From: Balneola sp.
Lineage (GTDB): Bacteria > Bacteroidota > Rhodothermia > Balneolales > Balneolaceae
Assembly: GCA_028284195.1 (NCBI GenBank)
Contig: JANQSE010000009.1
Location: forward strand, 1-64,000
DNA length: 64,000 nucleotides
Direction of reading: 5' to 3'
A program made the position numbers and the translations under genes. Of this stretch, positions 16,651-24,069 are shown piece after piece. Positions within the stretch are counted from its first letter, which is position 1; each line of letters opens with the position of its first letter. Under the pieces are notes generated by a model. The model was given only the letters and a program-made list of their open reading frames with translations, was not told the DNA's origin and searched no databases.

Positions 16651-17346
16651 TCAGTAGTCAAAGAAATTCCATGGCTGTACGTTGGGGATCGGTGCTTCAA
16701 AGGTCATATTTTTTTTAAGAGTAGGGTGTTCAAAAGAAAGACGAACTGCCCGTAAACCAAGCTCTTTTCCCGTTTTGCTGCCCTTTTCACCATATCGGTA
16801 ATCGCCAAATAATGGATGCGCTTCTTTTGCCAATTGTACACGAATTTGATGAGAGCGACCGGTTTGTAAATCAACTTCAATCAGGCTGTAGTGTGCGTTT
16901 TGCTTTAGGGTTTTAAACCGGAGTCGGGCTTCTTTGGCACGGCCTCTTTTCGATTTGTAAGCAGCTACGTGATTGCTCTTGAGATCCTTTTCCAGAAAGT
17001 GGATCAACTCAGCCGAAGAAGGTGTCATTCCCTCTGCCATTGCCCAATACGTTTTACTAATGGATCTTTTTCTTACTTGCTCTGACAGGCGTGCGGCTGC
17101 TTTCGATGTTTTTGCGAGGACCATAACGCCGCTTACCGGACGATCCAATCTGTGAACCAACCCAAGCCACACATTACCGGGTTTGTTATACTTTTTCTTG
17201 ATGTATTTCTTGCATAGTGTGAGTACATCGGCATGTCCCGTACGGTCTTCCTGAGATAAAACTCCGGCAGGTTTATCAATCACCAGTAAATGATTATCCT
17301 CATATATAATCGGGATGTTGGGCCTTGTTTGGGTCGATTTTTTCAT
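16651..17346 (-). CDS. RluA-family pseudouridine synthase
   Basis: A 231-aa RNA-modifying enzyme. GLVHRLDRPVSGVMVLAKT (63-81) contains the catalytic Asp68 of the HRLDxxxSG motif; LQTGRSHQIRVQL is the second conserved block. No S4 domain precedes the catalytic domain, so it resembles the shorter RluA/TruC type. The target uridine in rRNA or tRNA cannot be assigned. It is divergent from ppk2 with about 140 bp between. Confidence 0.9.
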   Translation of the reverse strand: MKKSTQTRPNIPIIYEDNHLLVIDKPAGVLSQEDRTGHADVLTLCKKYIKKKYNKPGNVWLGLVHRLDRPVSGVMVLAKTSKAAARLSEQVRKRSISKTYWAMAEGMTPSSAELIHFLEKDLKSNHVAAYKSKRGRAKEARLRFKTLKQNAHYSLIEVDLQTGRSHQIRVQLAKEAHPLFGDYRYGEKGSKTGKELGLRAVRLSFEHPTLKKNMTFEAPIPNVQPWNFFDY

Positions 17347-17487
17347 TATTAATAGTAAAGATACCGACTTAATACATGTATATACAGTGTTAGTTCATAT
17401 GGAGCTGTTGGTTTACCTAAACAAAAGCAAGAAACAGAGATTTATAATTAGTTACATTATCACGCTAACTATTTATAGGGATAATAG

Positions 17488-18321
17488 ATGAAAAAGAATA
17501 TTTACGATTCAAAAGGAAAACTCAAGGAAGAACACTACGAAGCTGAGTTAGCAAAACTGCAAGCCGAATTAGTAAAGCTTCAATACTGGATCAAAGAAAA
17601 AGGGCTCAAAGTCTGTGTAATTTTTGAGGGAAGGGATGCAGCTGGAAAGGGTGGAGTAATTAAACGAATTACAGAAGTGTTAAGTCCCAGGGTGGTTCGT
17701 ATAGCTGCTTTACCAAAGCCAACAGAGCGTGAATCGAGGCAGTGGTATTTCCAGCGTTACGTGAAAGAGTTACCTGCTGAAGGGGAGATGGTACTTTTCG
17801 ATCGTAGTTGGTACAATCGTGCGGGAGTAGAAAAAGTAATGGGTTTTTGCACGGAAGAAGAACACAAGGAGTTCTTAATCAGTACTCCACAATTCGAAGA
17901 AATGATCCAGCGATCCGGCATCATTCTTATCAAATACTGGTTTTCAATCAGTGATAAAGAACAGAAAAGAAGATTTGAAGCGCGGAACGAAAATCCAATG
18001 AAACGCTGGAAACTAAGCCCGATGGATTTGAAAGCCCGAACCCACTGGGTAGATTATTCCCGTGCGAAAGACGAAATGTTTAAGCATACCGATACGGAAA
18101 AATCACCCTGGTATGTGGTAAATGCTGATATAAAACGTCATGCCCGTTTAAATTGTATCAGCCATCTCTTGGGTCAAATTGATTATGAAGACCTGACTCC
18201 AGATCCGATTGAGTTCCCTAAAATCAGCAAGCCTGTAGATTATGAACGTCCACCAATCAAGAATATGAATTGGGTGCCTGCTAAGTTTGGAGAAAATCCT
18301 TTGGATGATAAGCGGAGTTGA
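17488..18321 (+). CDS. ppk2: polyphosphate kinase 2
   Basis: A 277-aa PPK2 enzyme transferring phosphate between polyphosphate and nucleotides. FEGRDAAGKGGVIKR (46-60) is the Walker A, MVLFDRSWYNRAGVE the Walker B, and RRFEARNENPMKRWKLSPMD the lid region. Single-domain length fits class I enzymes that favour nucleoside diphosphate phosphorylation by polyphosphate. Cytosolic, apparently monocistronic. Confidence 0.93.
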   Translation: MKKNIYDSKGKLKEEHYEAELAKLQAELVKLQYWIKEKGLKVCVIFEGRDAAGKGGVIKRITEVLSPRVVRIAALPKPTERESRQWYFQRYVKELPAEGEMVLFDRSWYNRAGVEKVMGFCTEEEHKEFLISTPQFEEMIQRSGIILIKYWFSISDKEQKRRFEARNENPMKRWKLSPMDLKARTHWVDYSRAKDEMFKHTDTEKSPWYVVNADIKRHARLNCISHLLGQIDYEDLTPDPIEFPKISKPVDYERPPIKNMNWVPAKFGENPLDDKRS

Positions 18322-18331
18322 TTTTGCTTAC

Positions 18332-18901
18332 TCAAGGATAGATGTAGGGCTCCTGCAGTTTTAGTTTCACTGAATAAGGCTCTTCTTGCGACCCAAGTAT
18401 TGCATTCACTTCGAGAACTTGGTAGTTACAACCCGAATTAGAATTAAAAGACAAAATTACGTTTCCATCTAATACTTCTTCGGCTGAATCGCCTAGAAAG
18501 ATGAGCGGATTTTTCTGATTGAGAGTTAGCTCCTGCCTGCCATCTGGCTCAAATACGAAAGGGTAAGATCCTCTTTCAATGATGGCATTTTGCCATTCTG
18601 TTTCTGTAAAATCATCAAATTCCGAGGTTGAAATTAGTTTGTCAAAGTCAGCAAATACGATGGTATAAGTTTCATTGCTAAGGTTAATACTCCAGCTGCC
18701 CAGTTTATCAATACTGTATAAATATTCGGAATTTGTACCTGTATTGGGTTCTATATTAACTCCGGGAGTTTGTGCCACATCATTAATTGTCCAGGTCAAA
18801 AGCCCGGCATTTTTATAACATATCTCCGGGATGTCATCAACATTGTTAGAAAAACATGTTGATACTGCTGAAGCGATGATTAAAAAAGCTGTTTTGTACA
18901 A
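18332..18901 (-). CDS. hypothetical exported protein
   Basis: A 189-aa protein I do not recognise. It begins with a short hydrophobic stretch (FLIIASAVSTC), so export and possibly lipidation at Cys16 are plausible though the lipobox is poor. The rest is rich in Ser, Asn and acidic residues with alternating hydrophobics, suggesting a beta-sandwich. It converges on ppk2 with a 10-bp gap and has a 457-bp gene-poor region upstream. Confidence 0.5.
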   Translation of the reverse strand: MYKTAFLIIASAVSTCFSNNVDDIPEICYKNAGLLTWTINDVAQTPGVNIEPNTGTNSEYLYSIDKLGSWSINLSNETYTIVFADFDKLISTSEFDDFTETEWQNAIIERGSYPFVFEPDGRQELTLNQKNPLIFLGDSAEEVLDGNVILSFNSNSGCNYQVLEVNAILGSQEEPYSVKLKLQEPYIYP

Positions 18902-19358
18902 AATCTTGTTTTGGTGAATGTACAGTTGCAGGCTTGAACGATCCCGCCAGAAATCTATTTCATTCTAACGGTACTGAAGCTGCAGCTTCTTATTCTGATT
19001 TGCAAAAAACAATAAATAACCCACAACTAGTTTAAAAAATCATCCAGATCCCGACTGCTGTTGGGAGAGGGGTGATTGGAATGGGCAGGCTCATCGCTCC
19101 ACTCTGAGTGATTTTTCCGGGTCTTTACGAGGAGTATTTATTGACTTAGGGTTGAAGGTTTTATCGATGAAGTAATCTCCTTAATGAAGGCATTTAGTGA
19201 AACAGATGGGGGTGCCGAGTCGAATTTCAATAATGTCTTTGGCACAATCCAACTTCTTCGCAATGACTACTTTTCCGATGTGCAGTATTATTTTCTGGAT
19301 AGATGCAGGCGGAACGACACTGGTTTAAATTGAGGAGAAATTTATCCCAGCTAAAACT
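18902..19358. other. 457-bp region without a recognised gene
   Basis: Lies between the hypothetical exported protein and the DUF899 gene. The only coding-like content is the short plus-strand frame at 19145-19333. No strong hairpin, repeat or RNA gene was seen. Confidence 0.6.
19145..19333 (+). pseudogene. possible gene remnant, 62 codons
   Basis: An open frame (bounded by a stop at 19142) ends with TGA at 19331. An internal ATG at 19184 would give 49 aa (MKAFSETDGGAESNF...). The composition, with aromatic and acidic residues spread evenly, looks coding, but the frame has no match I recognise and no clear ribosome site. Either a decayed 3' end or chance. Confidence 0.2.
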
Positions 19359-20039
19359 TCAATCATAACTATGTTTGGGATACCAGTCTGTTCCTCTTCC
19401 TTCAGGCGTTAGGTCAAAGACATTCCACATTGGCCAGATCATATCTACATGGCGCATATGCTGCCCTTCGGTGGGTGGTGCATAAAATAACTCTGAAGTA
19501 TAAAAGTGTCGTATTTCAGAGTTTTCTTTTACAAAGACATGAGCAACCGGAAGCTGATTTCCATCAGCAGATTCTGCAAAATAATCACTATTGAATGTGT
19601 TATTGAAGGAAGAAAGAAACGTAATGTTACTCCAGTTTCGGCTGTCAGCCCATTTTTTAAGTTTACCAGCAGGGGCTTTAGCTACTACCGCAAAGTTAAC
19701 TCTGTCTTTAATATGTGGAGCTTGCCCATTTAAACCATCTATGATGGAAGTGCAGCTTGTACATGGCTTTTCCTGATCGGGCCGGAACATGAAGTTATAT
19801 ACCAGAAGGCTTTGTTTGCTTTCTTGAAAAAGATTGGAAAACAGGATTTCAGTTCCAGTTTCAGCATCTTCAAAAATATAATCTTCTTTAAGGGCACCAC
19901 CATGGGGAAGAGACCGCCTTAATTGGGCAACCTCTTCTATTTTTGCTCTTAGTTCAATCTCTGTTTTAAGAAGCTGATCTCTTTTTTCACGATAGGTATC
20001 CGATTCGTTCGGGAAACGGATGTTATGTAATGTATTCAT
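19359..20039 (-). CDS. DUF899 thioredoxin-like protein
   Basis: A 226-aa cytosolic protein of the DUF899 family (thioredoxin fold). LVYNFMFRPDQEKPCTSCTSIIDGLNG contains the CxxC-like cysteine pair, and the tail with RGTDWYP is typical. Enzymatic activity is not established. Last gene of an operon with ArsR, SRPBCC and YHS-like genes; such ArsR-led groups commonly encode stress or small-molecule responses. Confidence 0.82.
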   Translation of the reverse strand: MNTLHNIRFPNESDTYREKRDQLLKTEIELRAKIEEVAQLRRSLPHGGALKEDYIFEDAETGTEILFSNLFQESKQSLLVYNFMFRPDQEKPCTSCTSIIDGLNGQAPHIKDRVNFAVVAKAPAGKLKKWADSRNWSNITFLSSFNNTFNSDYFAESADGNQLPVAHVFVKENSEIRHFYTSELFYAPPTEGQHMRHVDMIWPMWNVFDLTPEGRGTDWYPKHSYD

Positions 20040-20064
20040 AAGAGGAATTTTAAGATGTTAAAAC

Positions 20065-20274
20065 TTATCCGTTTTCCCAATAATGATCCGCTTTTTGAAT
20101 CCTGTTGGGCAATAACTTGAATAAAAATTTAGCTACGGGATTTGAAAAAAGATAGGTTTTTCCGTCAGCGGTAATGCTATGCTTCCCACCATCTACATTT
20201 AGTTTTCCCGTGCTAACGGCGAATGCACAATGTCCATCATAAGCCACTTTTTTATCTTGATTAGAAGCTTCCAT
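20065..20274 (-). CDS. small YHS-like domain protein
   Basis: A 69-aa protein resembling YHS metal-binding domains: YDGHCAFAVSTGK followed by KTYLFSNPVAKFLF matches the YHS pattern, with the His-Cys pair and the YxFSxxxxxxxF core. The start at the second Met (20274) is preferred because GGAG lies 7 nt upstream; the track's 20286 start has no such site. It sits between the SRPBCC and DUF899 genes. Function unknown. Confidence 0.6.
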   Translation of the reverse strand: MEASNQDKKVAYDGHCAFAVSTGKLNVDGGKHSITADGKTYLFSNPVAKFLFKLLPNRIQKADHYWENG

Positions 20275-20328
20275 TTTGATCTCCATTTTATTGATTAGAT
20301 TTTTTCTGAGTTTGATATGTTCATTTAT

Positions 20329-20760
20329 CTAAGAAACTGCCATCACCCCTGAAAGGCGTTCCAGGATCACTGTCCATCCATTAGTATGATTTTCCACCAT
20401 TTGGTCGTTTGGTAAAAACTCATGCACAAGTTTTACTTCCGTTCCACCTTCTGTTTCCGTCAGTGTTATGGTAACCAGTGTGTCATCTACAGCCTGAGAG
20501 TTCCAGCTAAACACAATTTTATCGTTTGGAGTTACTTCTTTGTAAGTACCTGTATGAGTGTAGGTTTCGCCTTCTCCATTATGCATATCAACCTGGTAGC
20601 TACCACCAAGCTTGGTATCACTTTTTACGGTGGAGCTCCAGCCATCCGGTCCGGCACAAAACCATTTTGCCATTATCTCTTCATCGGTTAGTGCTTTAAA
20701 GATGGTTGCTTTATCTGCGTTAATTGTTTTAGAAACAGTTAGTGATTTGTCATTCGCCAT
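20329..20760 (-). CDS. SRPBCC/AHSA1-family protein
   Basis: A 143-aa START-like (activator of Hsp90 ATPase homologue 1, AHSA1) domain: SKTINADKATIFKALTDEEIMAKWF at the N-terminus, then VVFSW-like and TEVKLVHEFLPND strands and a C-terminal helix ending in ILERLSGV. These domains bind hydrophobic ligands in a central cavity. The start lies 2 bp after the ArsR stop with AAGGA as ribosome site. ArsR-AHSA1 pairs are very common in bacteria; the ligand here is unknown. Confidence 0.88.
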   Translation of the reverse strand: MANDKSLTVSKTINADKATIFKALTDEEIMAKWFCAGPDGWSSTVKSDTKLGGSYQVDMHNGEGETYTHTGTYKEVTPNDKIVFSWNSQAVDDTLVTITLTETEGGTEVKLVHEFLPNDQMVENHTNGWTVILERLSGVMAVS

Positions 20761-20762
20761 GT

Positions 20763-21077
20763 TTAATCCTTTTTTGTTTGTGTGATAAATGTATCCAATT
20801 CGTCTAAGCGTGCTTTCCAGAATACTTTATACTTTTCAATGAGCTCTTGTACTTCGTTTAGTGGTTCGTAATTCATTCTACACGTATAGCTTCTGCCTAT
20901 TTTTTCTTTTTCTATCAGATTCGATTTTTCAAGAACCTTGAGATGTTTTGAAACTGCTGCCAAAGACATATTATAGGGTTCAGCGATTTCATTTACGGTT
21001 AGTTCCTGTTCTGATAACCGAAGAAGAATAGATCTTCGGGTAGAATCAGCCAGTGCATGAAAAGTAGTGTCAAGCAT
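20763..21077 (-). CDS. ArsR-family transcriptional repressor
   Basis: A 104-aa winged-helix regulator. ALADSTRRSILLRLSEQELTVNEIAE and MSLAAVSKHLKVLEKSNLIEKEK form the helix-turn-helix; YTCRMNYEPLN is the wing. No metal-binding CxC pair is present, so it is not a classical arsenic sensor and belongs with the group paired with AHSA1 proteins. It probably represses its own operon through two 20-bp operators just upstream. Confidence 0.9.
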   Translation of the reverse strand: MLDTTFHALADSTRRSILLRLSEQELTVNEIAEPYNMSLAAVSKHLKVLEKSNLIEKEKIGRSYTCRMNYEPLNEVQELIEKYKVFWKARLDELDTFITQTKKD

Positions 21078-21081
21078 AGGT

Positions 21082-21101
21082 ATTTAACTAGTTGGTTGAA
21101 T
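21082..21101. promoter_or_regulatory. ArsR operator, proximal copy
   Basis: ATTTAACTAGTTGGTTGAAT begins 5 bp from the ArsR start codon and matches 16 of 20 positions of the distal site. It overlaps the leader/ribosome-site region, which suits autorepression. Function is inferred from symmetry, duplication and position. Confidence 0.6.
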
Positions 21102-21127
21102 GTTAGTTTAAGAAAGGAATTAGAAAC

Positions 21128-21147
21128 ATTCAACCGATTGGTTGAAT
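21128..21147. promoter_or_regulatory. ArsR operator, distal palindrome
   Basis: ATTCAACCGATTGGTTGAAT is an 8-bp perfect inverted repeat around a 4-bp centre, 46 bp from the proximal copy. The 10-mer TTGGTTGAAT is shared exactly. Likely dimer-binding site for the adjacent ArsR protein. Confidence 0.65.
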
Positions 21148-21322
21148 AAAATTTATGTGTGAAAAGCTTGTAACATTTTTGATCGGAGAAAGCTAACCGG
21201 TGAGCACTCATCAATATTTTTTAATCAAATTTAGTTTCCAATTTGGGAATCGAAGTGTGCCGGTTGTTTCAGGAATTTGTATTTTTATGTCCATTAGTAG
21301 CTAACAAATTTTCAGTTTTATT

Positions 21323-22027
21323 ATGATCGATCAGGCACAACTTACCTCTGAAGAAATTAAAAGCATCCAGGCCACATTCATTAATAAAGTATATGTGTGG
21401 ATGGGATTGGCTCTTACCATTACCGGGATTGTAGCAATGCGGGTTGCCGATTCTGGTGTTTTCATGGGTATGTTTATTGGAACATCCAGCGCAATGCCAT
21501 TTTATATTCTTTTGTTCATCGAGTTGGCTTTGGTTTGGTGGATGTCATCAAGGATCGATTCTATGAGTTCAGGCTTTGCTACGGCATTGTTTGTGCTCTA
21601 TTCTGCTTTAAATGGGGTTACATTGTCTGTATTATTTTATGTGTACACAAGTGCATCTATCGCTTCTACATTTTTTATAACCGCAGGAACATTTGGGGCA
21701 ACCAGTGCTTTTGGTTATTTCACCAAAAAAGATCTTAGTTCAATAGGTGGTTTCTTGTATATGGCTTTAATTGGATTGATTATTGCCAGTGTGGTAAACT
21801 GGTTTCTTGCCAGCCCAATGTTATATTGGATCATCAGTTATGCAGGAGTAGCAATTTTTATCGGATTAACTGCCTATGATACTCAGAAGATTAAGAAAAT
21901 GAGCCTGCAACTGGATGCGAACTCTGAAGCAGGAAAGAAAGGAGCAGTAATGGGGGCATTGGCTCTGTATCTGGATTTTATCAACATGTTTATTTTCCTG
22001 CTCAGGATTTTTGGGAGTAGAAGATAA
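21323..22027 (+). CDS. Bax inhibitor-1/YccA family membrane protein
   Basis: A 234-aa protein with seven predicted membrane helices. SGVFMGMFIGTS, ATFGATSAFGYFTKKDLSSIGGFLYMALIG and VAIFIGLTAYDTQKIK are conserved in the BI-1/YccA/YetJ family, whose YetJ member is a pH-sensitive calcium leak channel. The two late-helix Asp residues include the one in AYDTQ. Monocistronic. Confidence 0.92.
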   Translation: MIDQAQLTSEEIKSIQATFINKVYVWMGLALTITGIVAMRVADSGVFMGMFIGTSSAMPFYILLFIELALVWWMSSRIDSMSSGFATALFVLYSALNGVTLSVLFYVYTSASIASTFFITAGTFGATSAFGYFTKKDLSSIGGFLYMALIGLIIASVVNWFLASPMLYWIISYAGVAIFIGLTAYDTQKIKKMSLQLDANSEAGKKGAVMGALALYLDFINMFIFLLRIFGSRR

Positions 22028-22090
22028 CTTATTTCTTTACTACAGAGATCTTGAAAATTTATTAGGCTGTTTTCTGCTTTCTTTGTGGTG

Positions 22091-22618
22091 TTAACCTCTA
22101 TCCAATTTCTTTCGCTCTTCTTCATAATCTTCATTGCTTACTAAACCTTGCTGCCATAGTCCGGTCAGGTAATCTAACCGGTCGAGCATTCCTGGATCGT
22201 GAGAAGGAGCGTTGGGTTTAATTTGGTGGCTTGTATCGGCTTTTGTTTTTTGATAAGCAATGGCTTTTTCAATATTCAAAAGCAGTTGTTTTGGTTTTTC
22301 AATCCCGATTAAGGTGATAGAATGTACTTTTGTCTGCAAAATAATATCACCAATATCAAAGAGGCGTTGAGTAGCCGATTGCATGATTGAACTTTGCACG
22401 ATATCCAGGAGGAGGATGCTTTCATGCTTCCCATTTTTAACTACTGAAATGGAATTATCTGTAATCTGAAATTTTAGATTGACTTTTTTTTGATGTGCAA
22501 ACCATAGAATTAGAATTCCGATACCAATTGGGAGCAACAACAAGCCTAATAAATACCACCAGAAGAAATTTTTCCATGAGGGGGCGAGCTCAATATGTTT
22601 TTCTTTGTCATGGTTCAT
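22091..22618 (-). CDS. membrane protein with PH-like and SHOCT domains
   Basis: A 175-aa protein with one strong membrane segment (about residues 16-38), a beta-rich middle resembling bacterial PH (YdbS-like) domains (LKFQITDNSISVVKNGK ... IGDIILQT), and a C-terminal SHOCT motif (LDYLTGLWQQGLVSNEDYEEERKKL). SHOCT domains commonly end membrane proteins and are thought to mediate oligomerisation. Function unknown. It converges on the Bax-inhibitor gene. Confidence 0.6.
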   Translation of the reverse strand: MNHDKEKHIELAPSWKNFFWWYLLGLLLLPIGIGILILWFAHQKKVNLKFQITDNSISVVKNGKHESILLLDIVQSSIMQSATQRLFDIGDIILQTKVHSITLIGIEKPKQLLLNIEKAIAYQKTKADTSHQIKPNAPSHDPGMLDRLDYLTGLWQQGLVSNEDYEEERKKLDRG

Positions 22619-22699
22619 ACAAAAATATAGTATTTATACTTCTTTGGTTAAACGTTAGCTCGAAAACCTTGGCAAAAAACCTTCTTCAATCTTTAGATA

Positions 22700-23410
22700 T
22701 TGGTATATTTGTTTCGTCAAAAAAATGACAACGAAAAACAAAAGCATCAAATTTTGAAAGCCTGGAAATATATTGTAGCCGTTGGAATGACAATTGTAAT
22801 AGCCAGCGGTTTTCTTATCTCGGTACCTGACATCCCAATTTTGGAACAAACTTCGCGAAATCTTTTTTTCCACGTTCCTATGTGGATGGCGATGTTTTCC
22901 ATGTTTAGCATCAGTTTTTATTACAGTATCAGGTATTTGAACAATCCTGAAATACAGTTCGATATTAAAGCAGAATCTGCGGCGAGTGTAGGAATTGTAT
23001 TCGGTATTTGCGGACTAATGACCGGATCGCTTTGGGCACGGTTTACCTGGGGTACATGGTGGACGTTTGCAGAGCCCAAAATGAACCTTGCCGCCTTAGC
23101 AGTTATGATCTACTACGCATATTTTGTATTGCGTTCTGCTTTTGATGATGGGGAAAAAAGAGCAAAGCTGTCAGCGGTGTATAACATCTTTGCAGTTACC
23201 ACGATCCCTTTTTTATTGTATGTAGTTCCCAGGCAGTTAGAAAGTTTACACCCCGGCGCGGAAGGGAATCCGGCTTTTAGTGAAATTACAGCTCCTGAGT
23301 TGCGCTACATTTTATACCCGGCATTTATAGGGTTTATTGCATTAGCTTTTTGGATATATGATGTAGTTCATCGTCATAAAATGGTACAATATCATTCAGA
23401 AAATTCGTAG
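22700..23410 (+). CDS. ccmC: cytochrome c assembly protein CcmC
   Basis: Up to 236 aa with six membrane helices; haem-handling protein that loads haem onto CcmE. TWGTWWTFAEPKMNLAAL is the tryptophan-rich WWD-type loop, and flanking His residues (FFHVP, LHPG) fit the axial ligands. The canonical WWxWDxR Asp is replaced in FAEP. The listed start is TTG; a second TTG at 22754 (MKAWKYIV...) sits at the stop of a 10-codon ATG mini-ORF (22725-22757), so the true start is uncertain. First gene of the ccm cluster. Confidence 0.9.
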   Translation: MVYLFRQKNDNEKQKHQILKAWKYIVAVGMTIVIASGFLISVPDIPILEQTSRNLFFHVPMWMAMFSMFSISFYYSIRYLNNPEIQFDIKAESAASVGIVFGICGLMTGSLWARFTWGTWWTFAEPKMNLAALAVMIYYAYFVLRSAFDDGEKRAKLSAVYNIFAVTTIPFLLYVVPRQLESLHPGAEGNPAFSEITAPELRYILYPAFIGFIALAFWIYDVVHRHKMVQYHSENS

Positions 23411-23420
23411 TTTTTAACCA

Positions 23421-23681
23421 ATGAAATTTAGCACGCAAGATGCATCTCAGGCTGCTGTTGATACACTCACATCCAACTATGCGGATAAGTGGGACGGAGC
23501 CGGACAAATCGATCAAACAAACGCATTTATTCAGTTTATGTATTCAAACGATCTAATTTATGTAGTGCTGGGAGTAACTCTCATCATTTGGTTTGTACTG
23601 CTGGTTTTTCTTTTCAGACTAGATAGAAAAGTCTCCACCCTGGAAAACAAAATTAACCCTTCAAAAAACCATGAAGCCTAA
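23421..23681 (+). CDS. CcmD-like small membrane protein
   Basis: An 86-aa protein with one membrane helix (YVVLGVTLIIWFVLLVFLF) followed by a basic, then acidic tail. Position between ccmC and ccmE and topology fit CcmD, which links CcmC with CcmE during haem release; the sequence itself is too short to prove homology. An N-terminal 45-residue extension is longer than usual. Its end overlaps the ccmE start by 11 nt. Confidence 0.65.
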   Translation: MKFSTQDASQAAVDTLTSNYADKWDGAGQIDQTNAFIQFMYSNDLIYVVLGVTLIIWFVLLVFLFRLDRKVSTLENKINPSKNHEA

Positions 23682-24066
23682 ACTTATCATCGGAATTTTC
23701 GCCATTATCGGCTTTACTTCATTATTGATGTACAATCTTGGAGAAAGTATTAGTACCTACACTACATTTGACAAAGCCCCGGACATGAAAGTGGCTCATG
23801 TTGCCGGAGTTTGGGATCAATCAAAAGAGCATGGCTTTTCTATGGAAACCAAGATTTTTTCGTTTTACATGAAAGACGAAAGTGGAAACAGCCGAAGGGT
23901 AGTTTATTCAAAACCAAAGCCAAATAATTTTGAACAGGCAGACCGGTTGGTTGTTATTGGAGAGATGAGGGGAGATACATTTTATGCCAACGACATGTTA
24001 ATGAAATGCCCATCTAAATATAATGATGGGGATCCGGCTCAGTTTATAAATGCTTCTGAAGGCTAA
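23671..24066 (+). CDS. ccmE: cytochrome c haem chaperone CcmE, CXXXY type
   Basis: A 131-aa membrane-anchored periplasmic OB-fold protein (helix at 4-22) carrying haem from CcmC to CcmF. The haem-attachment position reads C113-PSK-Y117 in MLMKCPSKY, so Cys replaces the usual His of HxxxY. CXXXY CcmE proteins are known from some sulfate reducers and archaea, where they form a variant System I. RLVVIGEMRGDTFYANDML is the conserved OB-fold end. Confidence 0.92.
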   Translation: MKPKLIIGIFAIIGFTSLLMYNLGESISTYTTFDKAPDMKVAHVAGVWDQSKEHGFSMETKIFSFYMKDESGNSRRVVYSKPKPNNFEQADRLVVIGEMRGDTFYANDMLMKCPSKYNDGDPAQFINASEG

Positions 24067-24069
24067 CAC

